Positions 25,671-34,357 of a stretch of DNA of 64,000 bases are shown here, piece by piece. Numbering within the stretch: position 1 is the first letter of the stretch; each line of letters opens with the position of its first letter. The DNA is from Palaeococcus ferrophilus DSM 13482 (GTDB lineage: Archaea > Methanobacteriota_B > Thermococci > Thermococcales > Thermococcaceae): the NCBI RefSeq assembly GCF_000966265.1, contig NZ_LANF01000006.1, positions 1-64,000 on the forward strand, read 5' to 3'. A model generated the notes under the pieces. It had not been told where the DNA came from. It was given only the letters and a program-made list of their open reading frames with translations, and ran no database searches. The translations under genes were made by a program, and so were the position numbers.

Positions 25671-27897
25671 TGACCTTCCGTATCTCCCTCGCCTTCTTTT
25701 CCCCTATGCCCTCCACCTCCATGAGCTCCTCCTCCGTTGCGGTGAAGACCCTCTCCACGCTGCCGAAGTGCTTGAGGAGACGCTTGGCCAGGGTTGCGGA
25801 GACGTTGGGTAAACCCTCAACTATCAACCTCTGCCTCCCCGCCAATGTTAAGGCCTTCTTCTCGCCCCTGAGTGAGACCTCCCTTCTCTTCTCCTCCTGC
25901 TCGCGCCTGGCTATGAGGTGTATGAAGCTCGCCGTCTCCTTCGCGTCCCTTGAGAAGAGTATGGGCACGCCCCAGTCCACGGCGAGGGCAGCTAGGGCAC
26001 CCCTTATGGCGTTGGGATGGACGTTTCTCACCCCATAGAGCTCGCCCTCCACTATCACGACCGCCCTCGGGTAGGCCTCCCTCAGACGGCCCATCTGCTC
26101 GAAGAGCCTCCCGTCAATGATGGACTGAATAAAATCGTTCCCGCTCTTCCTCTCTATGGCAACGTCATCAGCAACGACGTAGTCCCCAACGTCGAGCGTT
26201 TTGACCACCACTTCCGCCCCCAGCTCCTTCAGGAACTTGGGGACGCCGCTCTTCAGCTCCCTGCTGTCAACGTAAACGGTAACCCCCCTCTTATCCGGCT
26301 TCTCGAACACCGGGGCCTCTTTCGGCTCCTCCTTTGGAGCCTCCTTCGGCTTAACAAAGCTCGTGAGGGAAGCCTGCTTCTCCCTTTTCACCATCTCACT
26401 CACCCTCTTAAGGGCCTCAAACATTCCCTCCTCCTTTCTCCGGGAGCTCCAGTAGTAGGCCTCGTCCCTCGTTCCCCTCGCCATGAGCACGACCACGCGT
26501 CCGGGTCTGTGCCTTCCCGTCCTTCCCCTCCTCTGTATGCTCCTTATGGCCGAGGGAACAGGCTCATAGAAAACCACGAGGTCAACCTCCGGAACGTCAA
26601 GGCCTTCCTCCCCAACGCTCGTGGCAACGAGCACGGGAAAAGCGCCGGCCGAGAAGAGCTCGAGTATCTCCTTCTGCTTTTTCTGGTTCATCCCCTTGTC
26701 CTTTCCCCTGCTGGCCTGCCCAACGAAGCGGACGGCTTTTATCCCCATCGCGTTGAGCTCCGTGGCGAGCCTCTTCGAGGTCTCGCGGTAGTTGGTGAAG
26801 ACTATCACCTTGGCGTTCTCCTTCGCCTCAAGCTGGGCCCTCACGAGTTCAAAGAGCTTCTCCATCTTTGGGTGGTCAAGTCCTAGCTCGCTCGCCTGAA
26901 CCACGAGGGCAAGGGCCTTCCTCATACGGGTGTCTTCCATTAGAATACGGGCCGACTTGGTGCGCCCCTTCTTCCCCTCCTCGATGAGCTTCTTTAGGTA
27001 GGCTCTGAGCGCGGAGAGCCCCTGGGTTTCGAGGAGCTCAATCGCGTGGTAGAGCTTCATGGCCATGGCCTGATAAATTCTGAGACGCGCGAGGGAGTAG
27101 TTTCCGGAGGCGAGCTCCCTGTTCAGCCTGCTCCCCACCTCGAGGATAACCTTCTTCGGGACGTCGGGAGAGTACGACTCTATCATCCCGGCCTCCTTCA
27201 GGGGTTTGAGGGAGTCCTTTAAGAGCTCGCGCAGGAGCTTCCTCACGTCCTTGTAGAGGTCGGGCAGCTCAACCTTGACCCACTCCACCTTAACCCCCTG
27301 AACGTAGGGTCTCACATCGGGAGACCTCTCCGTCCTCACCTCCACGTGCTCAATCCCGAGGTTTTTCAATATCTCGCGTATCTTCTCCTCCGTGCCTCCC
27401 GGAGAGGCCGTGAGGCCAAGAACAAGGGGGTTTCTGGCGCTCCGCAGGTACTCCTTCGCTATGTACACGTAGGCGTAGTTCCCGACGGCCCTGTGCGCCT
27501 CATCGAAAACGAGAAGCGATACCTCCCCGAGGTCTATCCTCCCGGTTACAAGGTCGTTCTCCACCGTCTGGGGCGTGGCGGTTATTATCTTGCTCCTCCT
27601 CCATACCTCCCTTCTCTTCTCGGGGGAAAGTTCGCCCGTGAGGGTGTTTATCGCCTCCTCCGGGAGGTTGAAGAGCCTCAAAAAGCTCTCCCTGTGCTGA
27701 AGGGCCAGGGGCTTCGTCGGGGCGAGCATGAGAACCTTCCCGCCGTACTTCGAGAGGCGGTAGTCGGCTATAAGCATCGCTATAAGCGTCTTGCCTAACC
27801 CGGTGGGCAGGACCACCAGGCAGTTCCGCTCCTTGCATCGGGCGTATATAACCTCCTGATATACGCGGGGCTGGATGAGCTCTCTTCGCAGGTACAT
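25645..27897 (-). CDS. hef: Hef helicase/nuclease (XPF/FANCM type)
   Basis: Hef processes stalled replication forks. The 750-residue protein has a superfamily 2 helicase module with Walker A (PTGLGKT), VFDEAH, LTASPGG and the late motif QRRGRTGR. The XPF nuclease motif ERKSGNDF follows, then two helix-hairpin-helix units at the C-terminus (GLPNVSATLA, EVEGIGEKKA). Between the modules, QASLTSFVKPKE looks like a PCNA-binding PIP box. The ATG at 27897 sits about 23 bases after the TATA-like TTTATAAA with only an adjacent GGTG, so the mRNA may be leaderless. Confidence 0.95.
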   Translation of the reverse strand: MYLRRELIQPRVYQEVIYARCKERNCLVVLPTGLGKTLIAMLIADYRLSKYGGKVLMLAPTKPLALQHRESFLRLFNLPEEAINTLTGELSPEKRREVWRRSKIITATPQTVENDLVTGRIDLGEVSLLVFDEAHRAVGNYAYVYIAKEYLRSARNPLVLGLTASPGGTEEKIREILKNLGIEHVEVRTERSPDVRPYVQGVKVEWVKVELPDLYKDVRKLLRELLKDSLKPLKEAGMIESYSPDVPKKVILEVGSRLNRELASGNYSLARLRIYQAMAMKLYHAIELLETQGLSALRAYLKKLIEEGKKGRTKSARILMEDTRMRKALALVVQASELGLDHPKMEKLFELVRAQLEAKENAKVIVFTNYRETSKRLATELNAMGIKAVRFVGQASRGKDKGMNQKKQKEILELFSAGAFPVLVATSVGEEGLDVPEVDLVVFYEPVPSAIRSIQRRGRTGRHRPGRVVVLMARGTRDEAYYWSSRRKEEGMFEALKRVSEMVKREKQASLTSFVKPKEAPKEEPKEAPVFEKPDKRGVTVYVDSRELKSGVPKFLKELGAEVVVKTLDVGDYVVADDVAIERKSGNDFIQSIIDGRLFEQMGRLREAYPRAVVIVEGELYGVRNVHPNAIRGALAALAVDWGVPILFSRDAKETASFIHLIARREQEEKRREVSLRGEKKALTLAGRQRLIVEGLPNVSATLAKRLLKHFGSVERVFTATEEELMEVEGIGEKKAREIRKVITAPYEEE

Positions 27898-27984
27898 CAC
27901 CTCAATTAGTGCACCACGGTTTATAAACGCGCCGCCGGAAAAACCTTAAATAGGGAATAACTCAAACCAATCACGGTGAGTAAT

Positions 27985-28734
27985 ATGAGGAACAACACAT
28001 GGAAGTTAGTGACTATTGCGGGCCTCCTCATAATCGCGCTCATCGCCTACGGCCACTCGGGAGGGAGGGAAAGCTGCGAGAAAGCTTACCCTTCGGTTTA
28101 CTACAACTTCACCCCTCCATCGCCCGGGGAGGTGGAGGCCCTCCTTCCGAGCTCTGCAAACCTGGAAGAGCTCGGTGATGCCATGGTGAGTGCATTCAAC
28201 GAAACCCACAACCCGAACTACGTCATCTCTCTCGCCAACCTCTCCATGAAGGAGGGCATCGCCTCAAACTTCTCGGGGGCGTTCACTTACCTCGTTGAGA
28301 ACGGGAGCTATTCTGCAAGCCTCGGTACTCCTAACTTCATCCCGCCCCACTTTGAGATGATATCCTACCCGAAGGTGGCGGAGTTCGAGGCGTTTCATGC
28401 ATACACGCTCCTCGAGAGGGGGGACGAAAAGCTCCTGGTGGTATTCTACATCCTGAACTCCGGAGCGAGAGCGGAGTTTACGGTCATCTACCCCCACAAC
28501 TGGAGCCTTGAAAAATCATCAACCCCACCAACATGGCGCTGTGGCCCGAGGATAGCGGAGGACGGGGAGAACGTCCTCTCCTGTGAGGCGAATGAAAACA
28601 TTAACGCCACACCAATGGCCTATAGTGAGCGTGAGTCGTTGGGGTTCCTTCCGGAGGGAAAAGTGGGCGCCTTCTACGTCCTCCTTCGCGGAGATGAGGG
28701 GAAGGTGGAGCTCAGGTTCGAGCCCATCCAGTGA
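27985..28734 (+). CDS. uncharacterised secreted or anchored protein
   Basis: A 249-residue protein with an N-terminal membrane helix (about 8-23) and an extracellular region with many Asn-x-Ser/Thr sites (NFTPP, NLSM, NFSG, NGSY) and three cysteines. I do not recognise the family. GGTGA lies five bases before the ATG at 27985, and a TATA-like TTAAATAGG is near 27946. It stands alone between hef, which is divergent, and the DUF134 gene. Confidence 0.65.
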   Translation: MRNNTWKLVTIAGLLIIALIAYGHSGGRESCEKAYPSVYYNFTPPSPGEVEALLPSSANLEELGDAMVSAFNETHNPNYVISLANLSMKEGIASNFSGAFTYLVENGSYSASLGTPNFIPPHFEMISYPKVAEFEAFHAYTLLERGDEKLLVVFYILNSGARAEFTVIYPHNWSLEKSSTPPTWRCGPRIAEDGENVLSCEANENINATPMAYSERESLGFLPEGKVGAFYVLLRGDEGKVELRFEPIQ

Positions 28735-28784
28735 ACACCAAAACTTTCTAAAACCCCTTTTCCCATCTTCATTCAGGTGAAAGA

Positions 28785-29126
28785 ATGCCCGGAGGAATGG
28801 GACCCGGATGGAGGCGGGGAAGAAGGAGAAAGAGGCGGAGGATAGGCTTCATCCCGCAGGTCAGGCACTTCTATCCCGCTGGACCCCCCTTGAGCCCTCC
28901 CAAGCCGCCGATATTCATGAGCTATGAGGAGTTCGAGGCCTTGAGGCTCGTTGACCACGAGGGGCTCACCCAGGAGGAGGCGGGTAGAAAGATGGGTGTC
29001 TCAAGGGGCACCGTGTGGCGCGCCCTCACTTCCGCCCGCAGGAAGGTCGCCCTCATGATAGTGGAGGGCAGGGAACTGATAATCCTGCCTCAGGGGAACG
29101 AGGTGCCGAAGGATGCCGAAGACTGA
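28785..29126 (+). CDS. DUF134 (UPF0251) helix-turn-helix protein
   Basis: The 113-residue protein starts with a Gly/Arg-rich segment (PGWRRGRRRKRRR). It then has a DUF134 domain with a sigma-4-like helix-turn-helix (LTQEEAGRKMGVSRGTVWRA). Family members are often encoded next to NifX-like and MinD/Mrp-like genes, as here, and are predicted transcription factors. This makes it a candidate reader of the palindromes found 2.7-14 kb downstream. It overlaps the methyltransferase gene by 14 bases. Confidence 0.88.
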   Translation: MPGGMGPGWRRGRRRKRRRIGFIPQVRHFYPAGPPLSPPKPPIFMSYEEFEALRLVDHEGLTQEEAGRKMGVSRGTVWRALTSARRKVALMIVEGRELIILPQGNEVPKDAED

Positions 29127-29742
29127 ACCCTTCGAAAACTTCAGGGAGCGCTACGAGGAGTGGTTCGAGAGGCACCGCTACGCCTACCTCTCGGAACTTG
29201 AGGCCGTTAAGATGCTCCTCCCCAGGGAAGGAATAGGGGCTGAGATAGGCGTTGGGACGGGTCGCTTTGCCGCGCCCCTTGGCGTAAAACTCGGTGTCGA
29301 ACCCTCACGGAGTATGGCGGATCTCGCGAGACTAAGGGGTGTGGAGGTCATTGAGGGGACTGCCGAGGACTTACCCTTTGAGGACGAGAGCCTTGACTAC
29401 CTCCTCATGGTCACAACGATTTGCTTCGTTGACGACCCCGAGAAAGCTTTGAAGGAGGCCTACCGCGTCCTGAAACCCGGGGGAGCGATTGTAATCGGCT
29501 TCGTTGACAGGGAGAGCCCCATAGGAAGGGAGTACGAACGCAACAAGGAGAGGAGTGTTTTCTATCGCGAGGCGAAGTTCTTCTCGACCGCGGAGGTCGT
29601 GGAACTCCTGAAGAAAGCGGGCTTTAGGGAGTTTGAGTTCGTCCAGACGCTCTTCCATCCCCTAGAAGAGGTTAAGGAGATTGAACCCGTTAAGAAGGGC
29701 TACGGAGAGGGAAGCTTCGTGGTAATAAAGGCAGTCAAATGA
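29113..29742 (+). CDS. class I SAM-dependent methyltransferase
   Basis: The 209-residue protein has AEIGVGTGRFAAPL as the SAM motif, GVEPS at the end of beta-2, GTAEDLPFEDESLDYLLM and LKPGGAIVIGF. It resembles small UbiE/ArsM-like enzymes, but the substrate cannot be named. The start lies inside the DUF134 gene, so the two are translationally coupled. It converges on the MinD pair with a nine-base gap. Confidence 0.88.
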   Translation: MPKTEPFENFRERYEEWFERHRYAYLSELEAVKMLLPREGIGAEIGVGTGRFAAPLGVKLGVEPSRSMADLARLRGVEVIEGTAEDLPFEDESLDYLLMVTTICFVDDPEKALKEAYRVLKPGGAIVIGFVDRESPIGREYERNKERSVFYREAKFFSTAEVVELLKKAGFREFEFVQTLFHPLEEVKEIEPVKKGYGEGSFVVIKAVK

Positions 29743-29751
29743 AAAAGGAAA

Positions 29752-30642
29752 TCAGCCGATTATCTCCTCTTTTATCCTCTCGGCTATCCCCCTTATCGCG
29801 AGGGAAGCCTTTGAGTCGGGGAACGCTTCCACCACCGGCCTGAGCACCACCATGCTCCTTGGAATGGCCCTATCGTAGGGCACTTCTCCAAGTATGGGGA
29901 TGCCCTCGCTCTCGGCCCACTCCCTGAGGGCGGTAAAGCCGGGGTTGATGTCGGCCTTGTTGATTATGAGGTAGGCCGGTTCCCTGAAGTGCTGAACGAC
30001 CTTGTAGGCCCTCTGGACGTCGCTGAGTGAAGCTGGCGTCGGCTCGGCTATGAGTATGGCAACGTCCGCTCCTCCAAGGCTCGCTATCACCTGGCAGCCT
30101 ATACCAGCGGCGCTGTCAACTATCATGTGCTCGAGGTTGAGCTCCTTCATCAGCTTCGCGGCCCATTCCTTCTCTTCAGTTACCAGCTTTCCGCTCTCGG
30201 GCCTTCCAACGTCGAGCTGGGCCGAGATGATGGGGAAGCCGTACTTGGTGGTCGCCTTCCTGACAACGCCGGAGCGGACCTCCTCGAGGCTTATGGTTCC
30301 CGCCACCGGGCACACCAGACCGCAGACGTTGCAGCCCTCGCACGTCAGCTCGTTCACGACGTAGTTGCCCTCCTCGTCGAGGTAAATACAATCGTAGGGG
30401 CAGCGCTCCATACATATGCCGCACCTTATGCAGCTCTCGGTGTTTATGCGCGCGACCTTTGCACCCACATGCTCCCTCTCCTCCTCCCACTCCCTGACGC
30501 CGAGGAGGAGGCCGAGGTTTGGCGCCTCAGCGTCGGCATCAACCGCCACAAACGAGTACTCGTCCTTGAGGAAGTAGAGGAGCGAGGCTGTGATGGTGCT
30601 CTTTCCAACACCGCCCTTGCCGCTCGCTATCGCTATCTGCAT
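29752..30642 (-). CDS. MinD/Mrp-type ATPase with inserted ferredoxin domain (copy A)
   Basis: The 296-residue protein has a deviant Walker A (GKGGVGKST), an inserted two-cluster ferredoxin (CIRCGICMERCPYDC and CEGCNVCGLVCP, near residues 72-112) and the late MinD segments VDSAAGIGCQV and IINKADIN. It belongs to the COG1149 group of iron-sulfur P-loop ATPases, probably carriers or redox switches in cluster or cofactor assembly. The ATG shares one base with the stop of copy B (TGATG), preceded by GGTGGTGAG. Confidence 0.9.
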   Translation of the reverse strand: MQIAIASGKGGVGKSTITASLLYFLKDEYSFVAVDADAEAPNLGLLLGVREWEEEREHVGAKVARINTESCIRCGICMERCPYDCIYLDEEGNYVVNELTCEGCNVCGLVCPVAGTISLEEVRSGVVRKATTKYGFPIISAQLDVGRPESGKLVTEEKEWAAKLMKELNLEHMIVDSAAGIGCQVIASLGGADVAILIAEPTPASLSDVQRAYKVVQHFREPAYLIINKADINPGFTALREWAESEGIPILGEVPYDRAIPRSMVVLRPVVEAFPDSKASLAIRGIAERIKEEIIG

Positions 30643-31514
30643 CACTCACCACCTCCGAGGAATTCGAGAACCCTCTTGGCAAGGCCTTTGAATATCTCCG
30701 CTTCGGGGTACTCGATCAGGACTATCGGCTTCCCCTCAACGTAGCTCCTCACGATGTTCTCGCTGTAGGGTATCTCCGCAACCACCTCGGCCCCGTACTT
30801 CCGGGCGAGCCCGTAGACCTTCTCCTTCTCGCCGAGGTCTGCCCTGTTCACCACGACCCACGTTGGAATACCCATAAGCCTCCCAAGCTCGAGGATGAGT
30901 TCCGTGTCGTGGATTCCGAGGGGGGTTGGCTCGGTAACCGCTATGAGGAGCTTTGAACCCTCGATAGCCTTGGAAACTGTATTGCCGGTTCCGGCCGCCG
31001 TATCCACCATCAGGAGCCCCTCCCTCACCTCAAGCGCCTTCTTCTTTGCCGCAACTACGAGGGGCATTGACCTCTCTTCGCCCTCCCTCAGTTTGCCCGT
31101 GACGAGGGTGAAGCCGTAGGGGGTTTCCGTAACGTAGGTGTGCCCTATGAGCCTCTCCCCCGGGAGTATGGCCCCCAGGACGGGACAGACGATTTCACAT
31201 GCCCGGCAGCCGGAGCAGAGCGTCGGCATGAGGAAAGGCGTTCCATCGCGCATGGTTATGATGGCGTGCTCCTCGCAGACCTCCGCACACTTCCGGCATT
31301 TTGTACACTTCGAGTAATCGAAGCGCGGCATGAACTGCATAACAGCCCTCTCGTTTTTGAGCTCCACCCCCAGGAGAAGGTGGTCGTTCGGAGCCTCAAC
31401 ATCGAGGTCGGCAAAAGTAAGCTCCGTTCCGAGCTTTTTGAGTGCTACAGCAAGGTTTACAGCCACTGTAGACTTTCCAGTACCCCCTTTTCCACCGCTC
31501 ACGGCTATCTGCAA
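30642..31514 (-). CDS. MinD/Mrp-type ATPase with inserted ferredoxin domain (copy B)
   Basis: The 290-residue paralogue of the downstream gene has Walker A GKGGTGKST, cysteine motifs CTKCRKCAEVC and CSGCRACEIVCP, then VDTAAGTGNTV and VVNRADLG. The two ATPases probably form a heterodimer, as tandem pairs of this family are common in archaea beside NifX-like genes. It is the first gene of its operon. TTAGGGCAACCTAA lies 17-30 bases upstream of the ATG, between it and the shared AT-rich TATA region. Confidence 0.9.
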   Translation of the reverse strand: MQIAVSGGKGGTGKSTVAVNLAVALKKLGTELTFADLDVEAPNDHLLLGVELKNERAVMQFMPRFDYSKCTKCRKCAEVCEEHAIITMRDGTPFLMPTLCSGCRACEIVCPVLGAILPGERLIGHTYVTETPYGFTLVTGKLREGEERSMPLVVAAKKKALEVREGLLMVDTAAGTGNTVSKAIEGSKLLIAVTEPTPLGIHDTELILELGRLMGIPTWVVVNRADLGEKEKVYGLARKYGAEVVAEIPYSENIVRSYVEGKPIVLIEYPEAEIFKGLAKRVLEFLGGGE

Positions 31515-31530
31515 GCTCTCACCTCCGGAA

Positions 31531-31544
31531 TTAGGGCAACCTAA
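31531..31544. promoter_or_regulatory. palindromic operator candidate TTAGG-N4-CCTAA (site 1)
   Basis: TTAGGGCAACCTAA has perfect 5-bp arms. It lies between the start codon of MinD copy B and the bidirectional TATA-like AAGCTTTTAAACTT (31546-31559). The same 14-mer recurs exactly at 34331, with one change at 37585, and with a different spacer at 42985. Confidence 0.65.
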
Positions 31545-31557
31545 AAGCTTTTAAACT

Positions 31558-31573
31558 TTGTGCATAAGCTCAA
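31558..31573. promoter_or_regulatory. palindromic operator candidate TTGTGCAT-type (site 1)
   Basis: TTGTGCATAAGCTCAA matches the perfect palindrome at 37610 in 14 of 16 positions. It lies just downstream of the TATA box for the NifX-like gene, where a repressor would block initiation. Confidence 0.55.
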
Positions 31574-31586
31574 AACGGTGGTGCTC

Positions 31587-32006
31587 ATGGCGGAAAAGAG
31601 ATGCCTCAAGGTTGCCTTTGGAATGGAAGATGACGAACACCTTATAGACGCTCACTACGGCGACTCGGAGTTCTTCGCGATCTACGAGGTCTGCGAGGAC
31701 GGGAGCGTAAAGCTCCTCGAAAAGAGGCACAATAAGGCCAGGGACTTTGAGGAGGAAGAGGACGAGGGGCACGGAGACCCGAGGAAATTCAAGGCCGTTG
31801 TGGGCCAGCTCCTCGACGTTGATGTTTTAGCGGCCTTTAGAATGGGACCGAACTTTTTGAGAATCCGTGACAAGACCAACAAGGTAGCCTTTTTCACGAG
31901 GACGAGGGATCTGAGCGTGGCCCTCCAGAGGGTCGTGGAGAACTTCGACGACCTCTGGGAGCAGGTGGGGGCAAAGAAGGCGGAGAAGCCCCCGATAGAG
32001 GAGTGA
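31587..32006 (+). CDS. NifX/NifB-like dinitrogenase cofactor-family protein, acidic
   Basis: The 139-residue protein has the NifX-like fold seen in NifX, NafY and the NifB C-terminus: VAFGMEDDEHLIDAHYGDSEFFAIYEV, then VVGQLLDVDVLAAFRMGPNFLRI. Such proteins bind iron-sulfur or iron-molybdenum cofactor precursors; archaea without nitrogenase use them for unknown metal clusters. A central Glu/Asp-rich loop is unusual. GGTGGTG precedes the ATG at 31587. It is divergent from the MinD pair and shares its promoter region. Confidence 0.78.
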   Translation: MAEKRCLKVAFGMEDDEHLIDAHYGDSEFFAIYEVCEDGSVKLLEKRHNKARDFEEEEDEGHGDPRKFKAVVGQLLDVDVLAAFRMGPNFLRIRDKTNKVAFFTRTRDLSVALQRVVENFDDLWEQVGAKKAEKPPIEE

Positions 32007-32220
32007 GCCTTCACTCCCCCCTTCTCCCACGGGAACAACCAGAGGGTTTCTCCATGGGGTTCCCGGGCATCGTGCCGAAGGTGGCGGCCCTCTCCGCACC
32101 GTACGCGTTTCTCGCCCTCCATCCCCCTAGCAGTCTAGCACAGATACCCTCCAGTTCACCGGGAGTTCAAGTTGTGCACCATAACGGTGGATAGCTTAAA
32201 ATACCCCGCCTCCAAATTGC
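32007..32220. other. intergenic region without a recognised gene
   Basis: These 214 bases are GC-rich up to about 32150 and hold no supported reading frame. Near the right end is the string TTGTGCA (32172-32178), half of the TTGTGCAT palindrome. A TATA-like TTAAAATA (32196-32203) follows and would serve the next gene. The left part may be transcript trailer. Confidence 0.5.
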
Positions 32221-32739
32221 ATGGGGATAGACATGAACGGAGAGAAGAGTTATACAAATATGTGCTATCGCCCGGTTGGAGTCATTCACAGCCCTTTCAA
32301 GGAGCCCAAAGACGTCCCAATACAGGCTTCCGCGGCAAGGGGGGTTAAAGGAACCGTTGATGTACTTTCTGAGTTCGAGGAGGGCCTAAAGGATATCGAG
32401 GGCTTCTCACACGTGATTTTGATCTACCACTTCCACAGGGCGAAGTTCAGAAGTCTTTTAGTGAGGCCATACATGGACGAGAACTACCACGGAGTATTCG
32501 CCACGAGGGCACCGGCGCGGCCGAACCCAATCGGCATCTCAATAGTGAGACTCGTTGAGAGGCGCGGAAACGTCCTGATAGTTGAGGACGTTGATGTCCT
32601 AGATGGAACTCCCCTCCTGGACATAAAGCCCTATGTGCCAGAGTTCGACTACAGGGAAGGAGTGAGAGCCGGCTGGCTTGAAGAAAACGTCCACAAGCTC
32701 CCAGAGGCAAAAGACGATGGAAGGTTCGCAAGTGGTTAG
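32221..32739 (+). CDS. trmO: TrmO-like tRNA m6t6A37 methyltransferase
   Basis: TrmO adds a methyl group to t6A37 of tRNA. The 172-residue protein has the family pattern RPVGVIHSPF, the conserved ATRAPARPNPIGIS and DGTPLLDIKPYVPEFD. The first ATG at 32221 fits a near-leaderless transcript from the TATA at 32196. An ATG at 32233 has GGGGA upstream and is nearly as likely. Its end overlaps the convergent DUF364 gene by four bases. It lies among the metal-cofactor genes but need not be part of them. Confidence 0.85.
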   Translation: MGIDMNGEKSYTNMCYRPVGVIHSPFKEPKDVPIQASAARGVKGTVDVLSEFEEGLKDIEGFSHVILIYHFHRAKFRSLLVRPYMDENYHGVFATRAPARPNPIGISIVRLVERRGNVLIVEDVDVLDGTPLLDIKPYVPEFDYREGVRAGWLEENVHKLPEAKDDGRFASG

Positions 32740-33476
32740 CGAACCTCCACCACGTACTTCCTGTTGCCCTCCTCAAACCCCCTGAAGGAGCCGAGCTTAA
32801 GGCCGAGGAGGGCCCTTTTAAGGTTCACCACGTTCATCGCCGCGAGGTGGGTAATTCCCGTCCCTTTGACGAGCTCCGGATGGAGCTGGGCTGTTGGGCC
32901 GGTCAGAACTATCAGTTCCGCATTTTTCGCCCTGTCGAGGATCATCTCAAGGGTCCCGTTTACGAGCGCTGAGCCGCTGGCGATTACCGCTTCAGCCCCC
33001 GGGAGAAGAATGTACTCTAAAGCGTCGCTGAGAGTCTCTCTATCCCAGAGCTTCGGGTTCCTCTCGAAGACGAGGGTTTTAATTCCCTTCTCGCGGAGAG
33101 CCCTGACCACCGGCGGCATGTTGCCTATCATGGCCACTCTGCCCGCGTCTTCTGGGAGGAGCTCAAGGACGTCAACCCACTCCGCGCCGCTCAGGTCGAT
33201 GTGGTACTGTGAGACCGCGTTTATCGCCGCTATCCCGAGGGTTCGCTCGATGACGTTCAGGCTGTCGGCCTTTTCGATGAAGGCCTCAATGGATGGCTCG
33301 TCTATCGAGTTCCTGTACCTCTGAATCTCCTCAGGAAGAGTCATGGCGACGCCCAGGGCCTTTCCATCTGGCCCTTCCGCCAATATCCAGGTGTAGGGCA
33401 ACCCAAAGCCGAAATCGAGCAGTTTAAGCCCGTCTGAGAGCTCAAGAGCCTTTCTTTTGATTTCGCTCAAAAGCAA
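32736..33476 (-). CDS. DUF4213-DUF364 protein (putative heavy-metal chelation)
   Basis: The 246-residue protein has an N-terminal DUF4213 domain and a C-terminal Rossmann-like DUF364 domain (VAMIGNMPPVVRALREKG, EAVIASGSALVNGTLEMIL, VLTGPTAQLHPEL). Family members are thought to act on metals or tetrapyrrole-like cofactors. It appears to start with TTG at 33476, preceded by GGAGGTGG, so it begins 35 bases inside the upstream M23-like gene. A damaged copy of its first 26 codons lies at 35472-35549. Confidence 0.78.
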   Translation of the reverse strand: MLLSEIKRKALELSDGLKLLDFGFGLPYTWILAEGPDGKALGVAMTLPEEIQRYRNSIDEPSIEAFIEKADSLNVIERTLGIAAINAVSQYHIDLSGAEWVDVLELLPEDAGRVAMIGNMPPVVRALREKGIKTLVFERNPKLWDRETLSDALEYILLPGAEAVIASGSALVNGTLEMILDRAKNAELIVLTGPTAQLHPELVKGTGITHLAAMNVVNLKRALLGLKLGSFRGFEEGNRKYVVEVR

Positions 33477-34266
33477 TTTTCACCACCTCCCCCTCTTCGA
33501 ACGTGCCCACCAGTTTGATCAGCGGGTTGTTGCAGTAAGCCCCAATTCCCCTTATCTCCCTTCCATCAGCCAGCACCTTAAAGTTTGTCTCAAAAATCGA
33601 AACGCCGTTTGAGAGCCTATCCACCACGGGGAGCTCCAGCCCAAAAATGCTCACCTTCCCAGTCTTCCCGAAGAGGGCGCCATAGCGGTAGTGCGGGAGG
33701 CCACCTTCCAGTGGAGTACCCCTTGAGAGCAGGGGCGTGAGGGAGGGTTCGCCCCTCTTCACCGGACGTGCCCAGCAGTAGTGCCCATGACACTCAACGA
33801 CCTCAAACTCATCCCCTTTAGCACTCAGCACCAGTGGGTGGATGAGCGAGCGTAGGGAGAAGGCACCGCGGGCCCTGAAGGCATCTTCACAAGGCCTTAG
33901 CTCAAAGTGGGCATGTCTGTTGCTCCATGGGCTGAAGAATCCGGAAGCTACCATCTCCCCAATGGGGTCACCGAGGGTCAGACGTTCACCCTTTCTAACG
34001 GCAGGTCTCACATGAAGCACCTTCAGACAGACCCCATTGGCCCGTATAACCGTTAGATAGTCCTCCCTCACCGGAATATAAGAGGGCGTTCTAACCTTTC
34101 GGGTGTCCACCACGATGCCCCCTTCGAGAGGGTAGAGTGCCTCCTCAGGGAAGTAAACGTCAAGGGCCGTACCGAGCCTGTGGGCAGGATACGGACTGTT
34201 GTAAAAGCTCCACCACGAGTTTTCAGGCACTTCAAAGGAGAGCTCCCCCAAGACGGCTATCCTCAT
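33442..34266 (-). CDS. M23/LytM-like metallopeptidase-fold protein
   Basis: The 274-residue protein has both zinc-site elements of M23 peptidases: HRLGTALDVY (H with a downstream D, near residue 30) and NRHAHFELR (H-x-H, near 117). GDPIGEMVASG, typical of the fold, lies between them. Archaea lack murein, so the usual role does not apply. The family also contains non-peptidase proteins. The following DUF364 gene overlaps it by 35 bases, suggesting joint function. It is divergent from the radical SAM gene. Confidence 0.65.
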   Translation of the reverse strand: MRIAVLGELSFEVPENSWWSFYNSPYPAHRLGTALDVYFPEEALYPLEGGIVVDTRKVRTPSYIPVREDYLTVIRANGVCLKVLHVRPAVRKGERLTLGDPIGEMVASGFFSPWSNRHAHFELRPCEDAFRARGAFSLRSLIHPLVLSAKGDEFEVVECHGHYCWARPVKRGEPSLTPLLSRGTPLEGGLPHYRYGALFGKTGKVSIFGLELPVVDRLSNGVSIFETNFKVLADGREIRGIGAYCNNPLIKLVGTFEEGEVVKIAFERNQKKGS

Positions 34267-34330
34267 ACGGTCACCGTCCCCATGTCGCTGAACACGTATA
34301 TGAACCTTCCGAGGAAACCCTTATACACCT

Positions 34331-34344
34331 TTAGGGCAACCTAA
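34331..34344. promoter_or_regulatory. palindromic operator candidate TTAGG-N4-CCTAA (site 2)
   Basis: TTAGGGCAACCTAA, identical to site 1 over all 14 bases. It sits just after the TATA-like CTTATACACC (34319-34328) and before GGTGGTGG of the radical SAM gene, a position suited to repression. It is also upstream of the divergent M23-DUF364 pair. Confidence 0.65.
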
Positions 34345-34357
34345 CTCCGGTGGTGGT

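Noticed and set aside
25664-25673. GGTGATGA, similar to a C box of a C/D guide RNA, at the hef/AMMECR1 junction
   Set aside because: No matching D box lies at a suitable distance and the bases are explained as overlapping coding ends.
26017-26886. 289-codon open frame on the plus strand within hef
   Set aside because: It lies wholly inside a clear Hef coding sequence and its product has no domain-like features.
31682-32122. 146-codon minus-strand frame covering the intergenic region after the NifX-like gene
   Set aside because: Most of it is antisense to the NifX-like gene, and no start with a ribosome binding site is present in the intergenic part.
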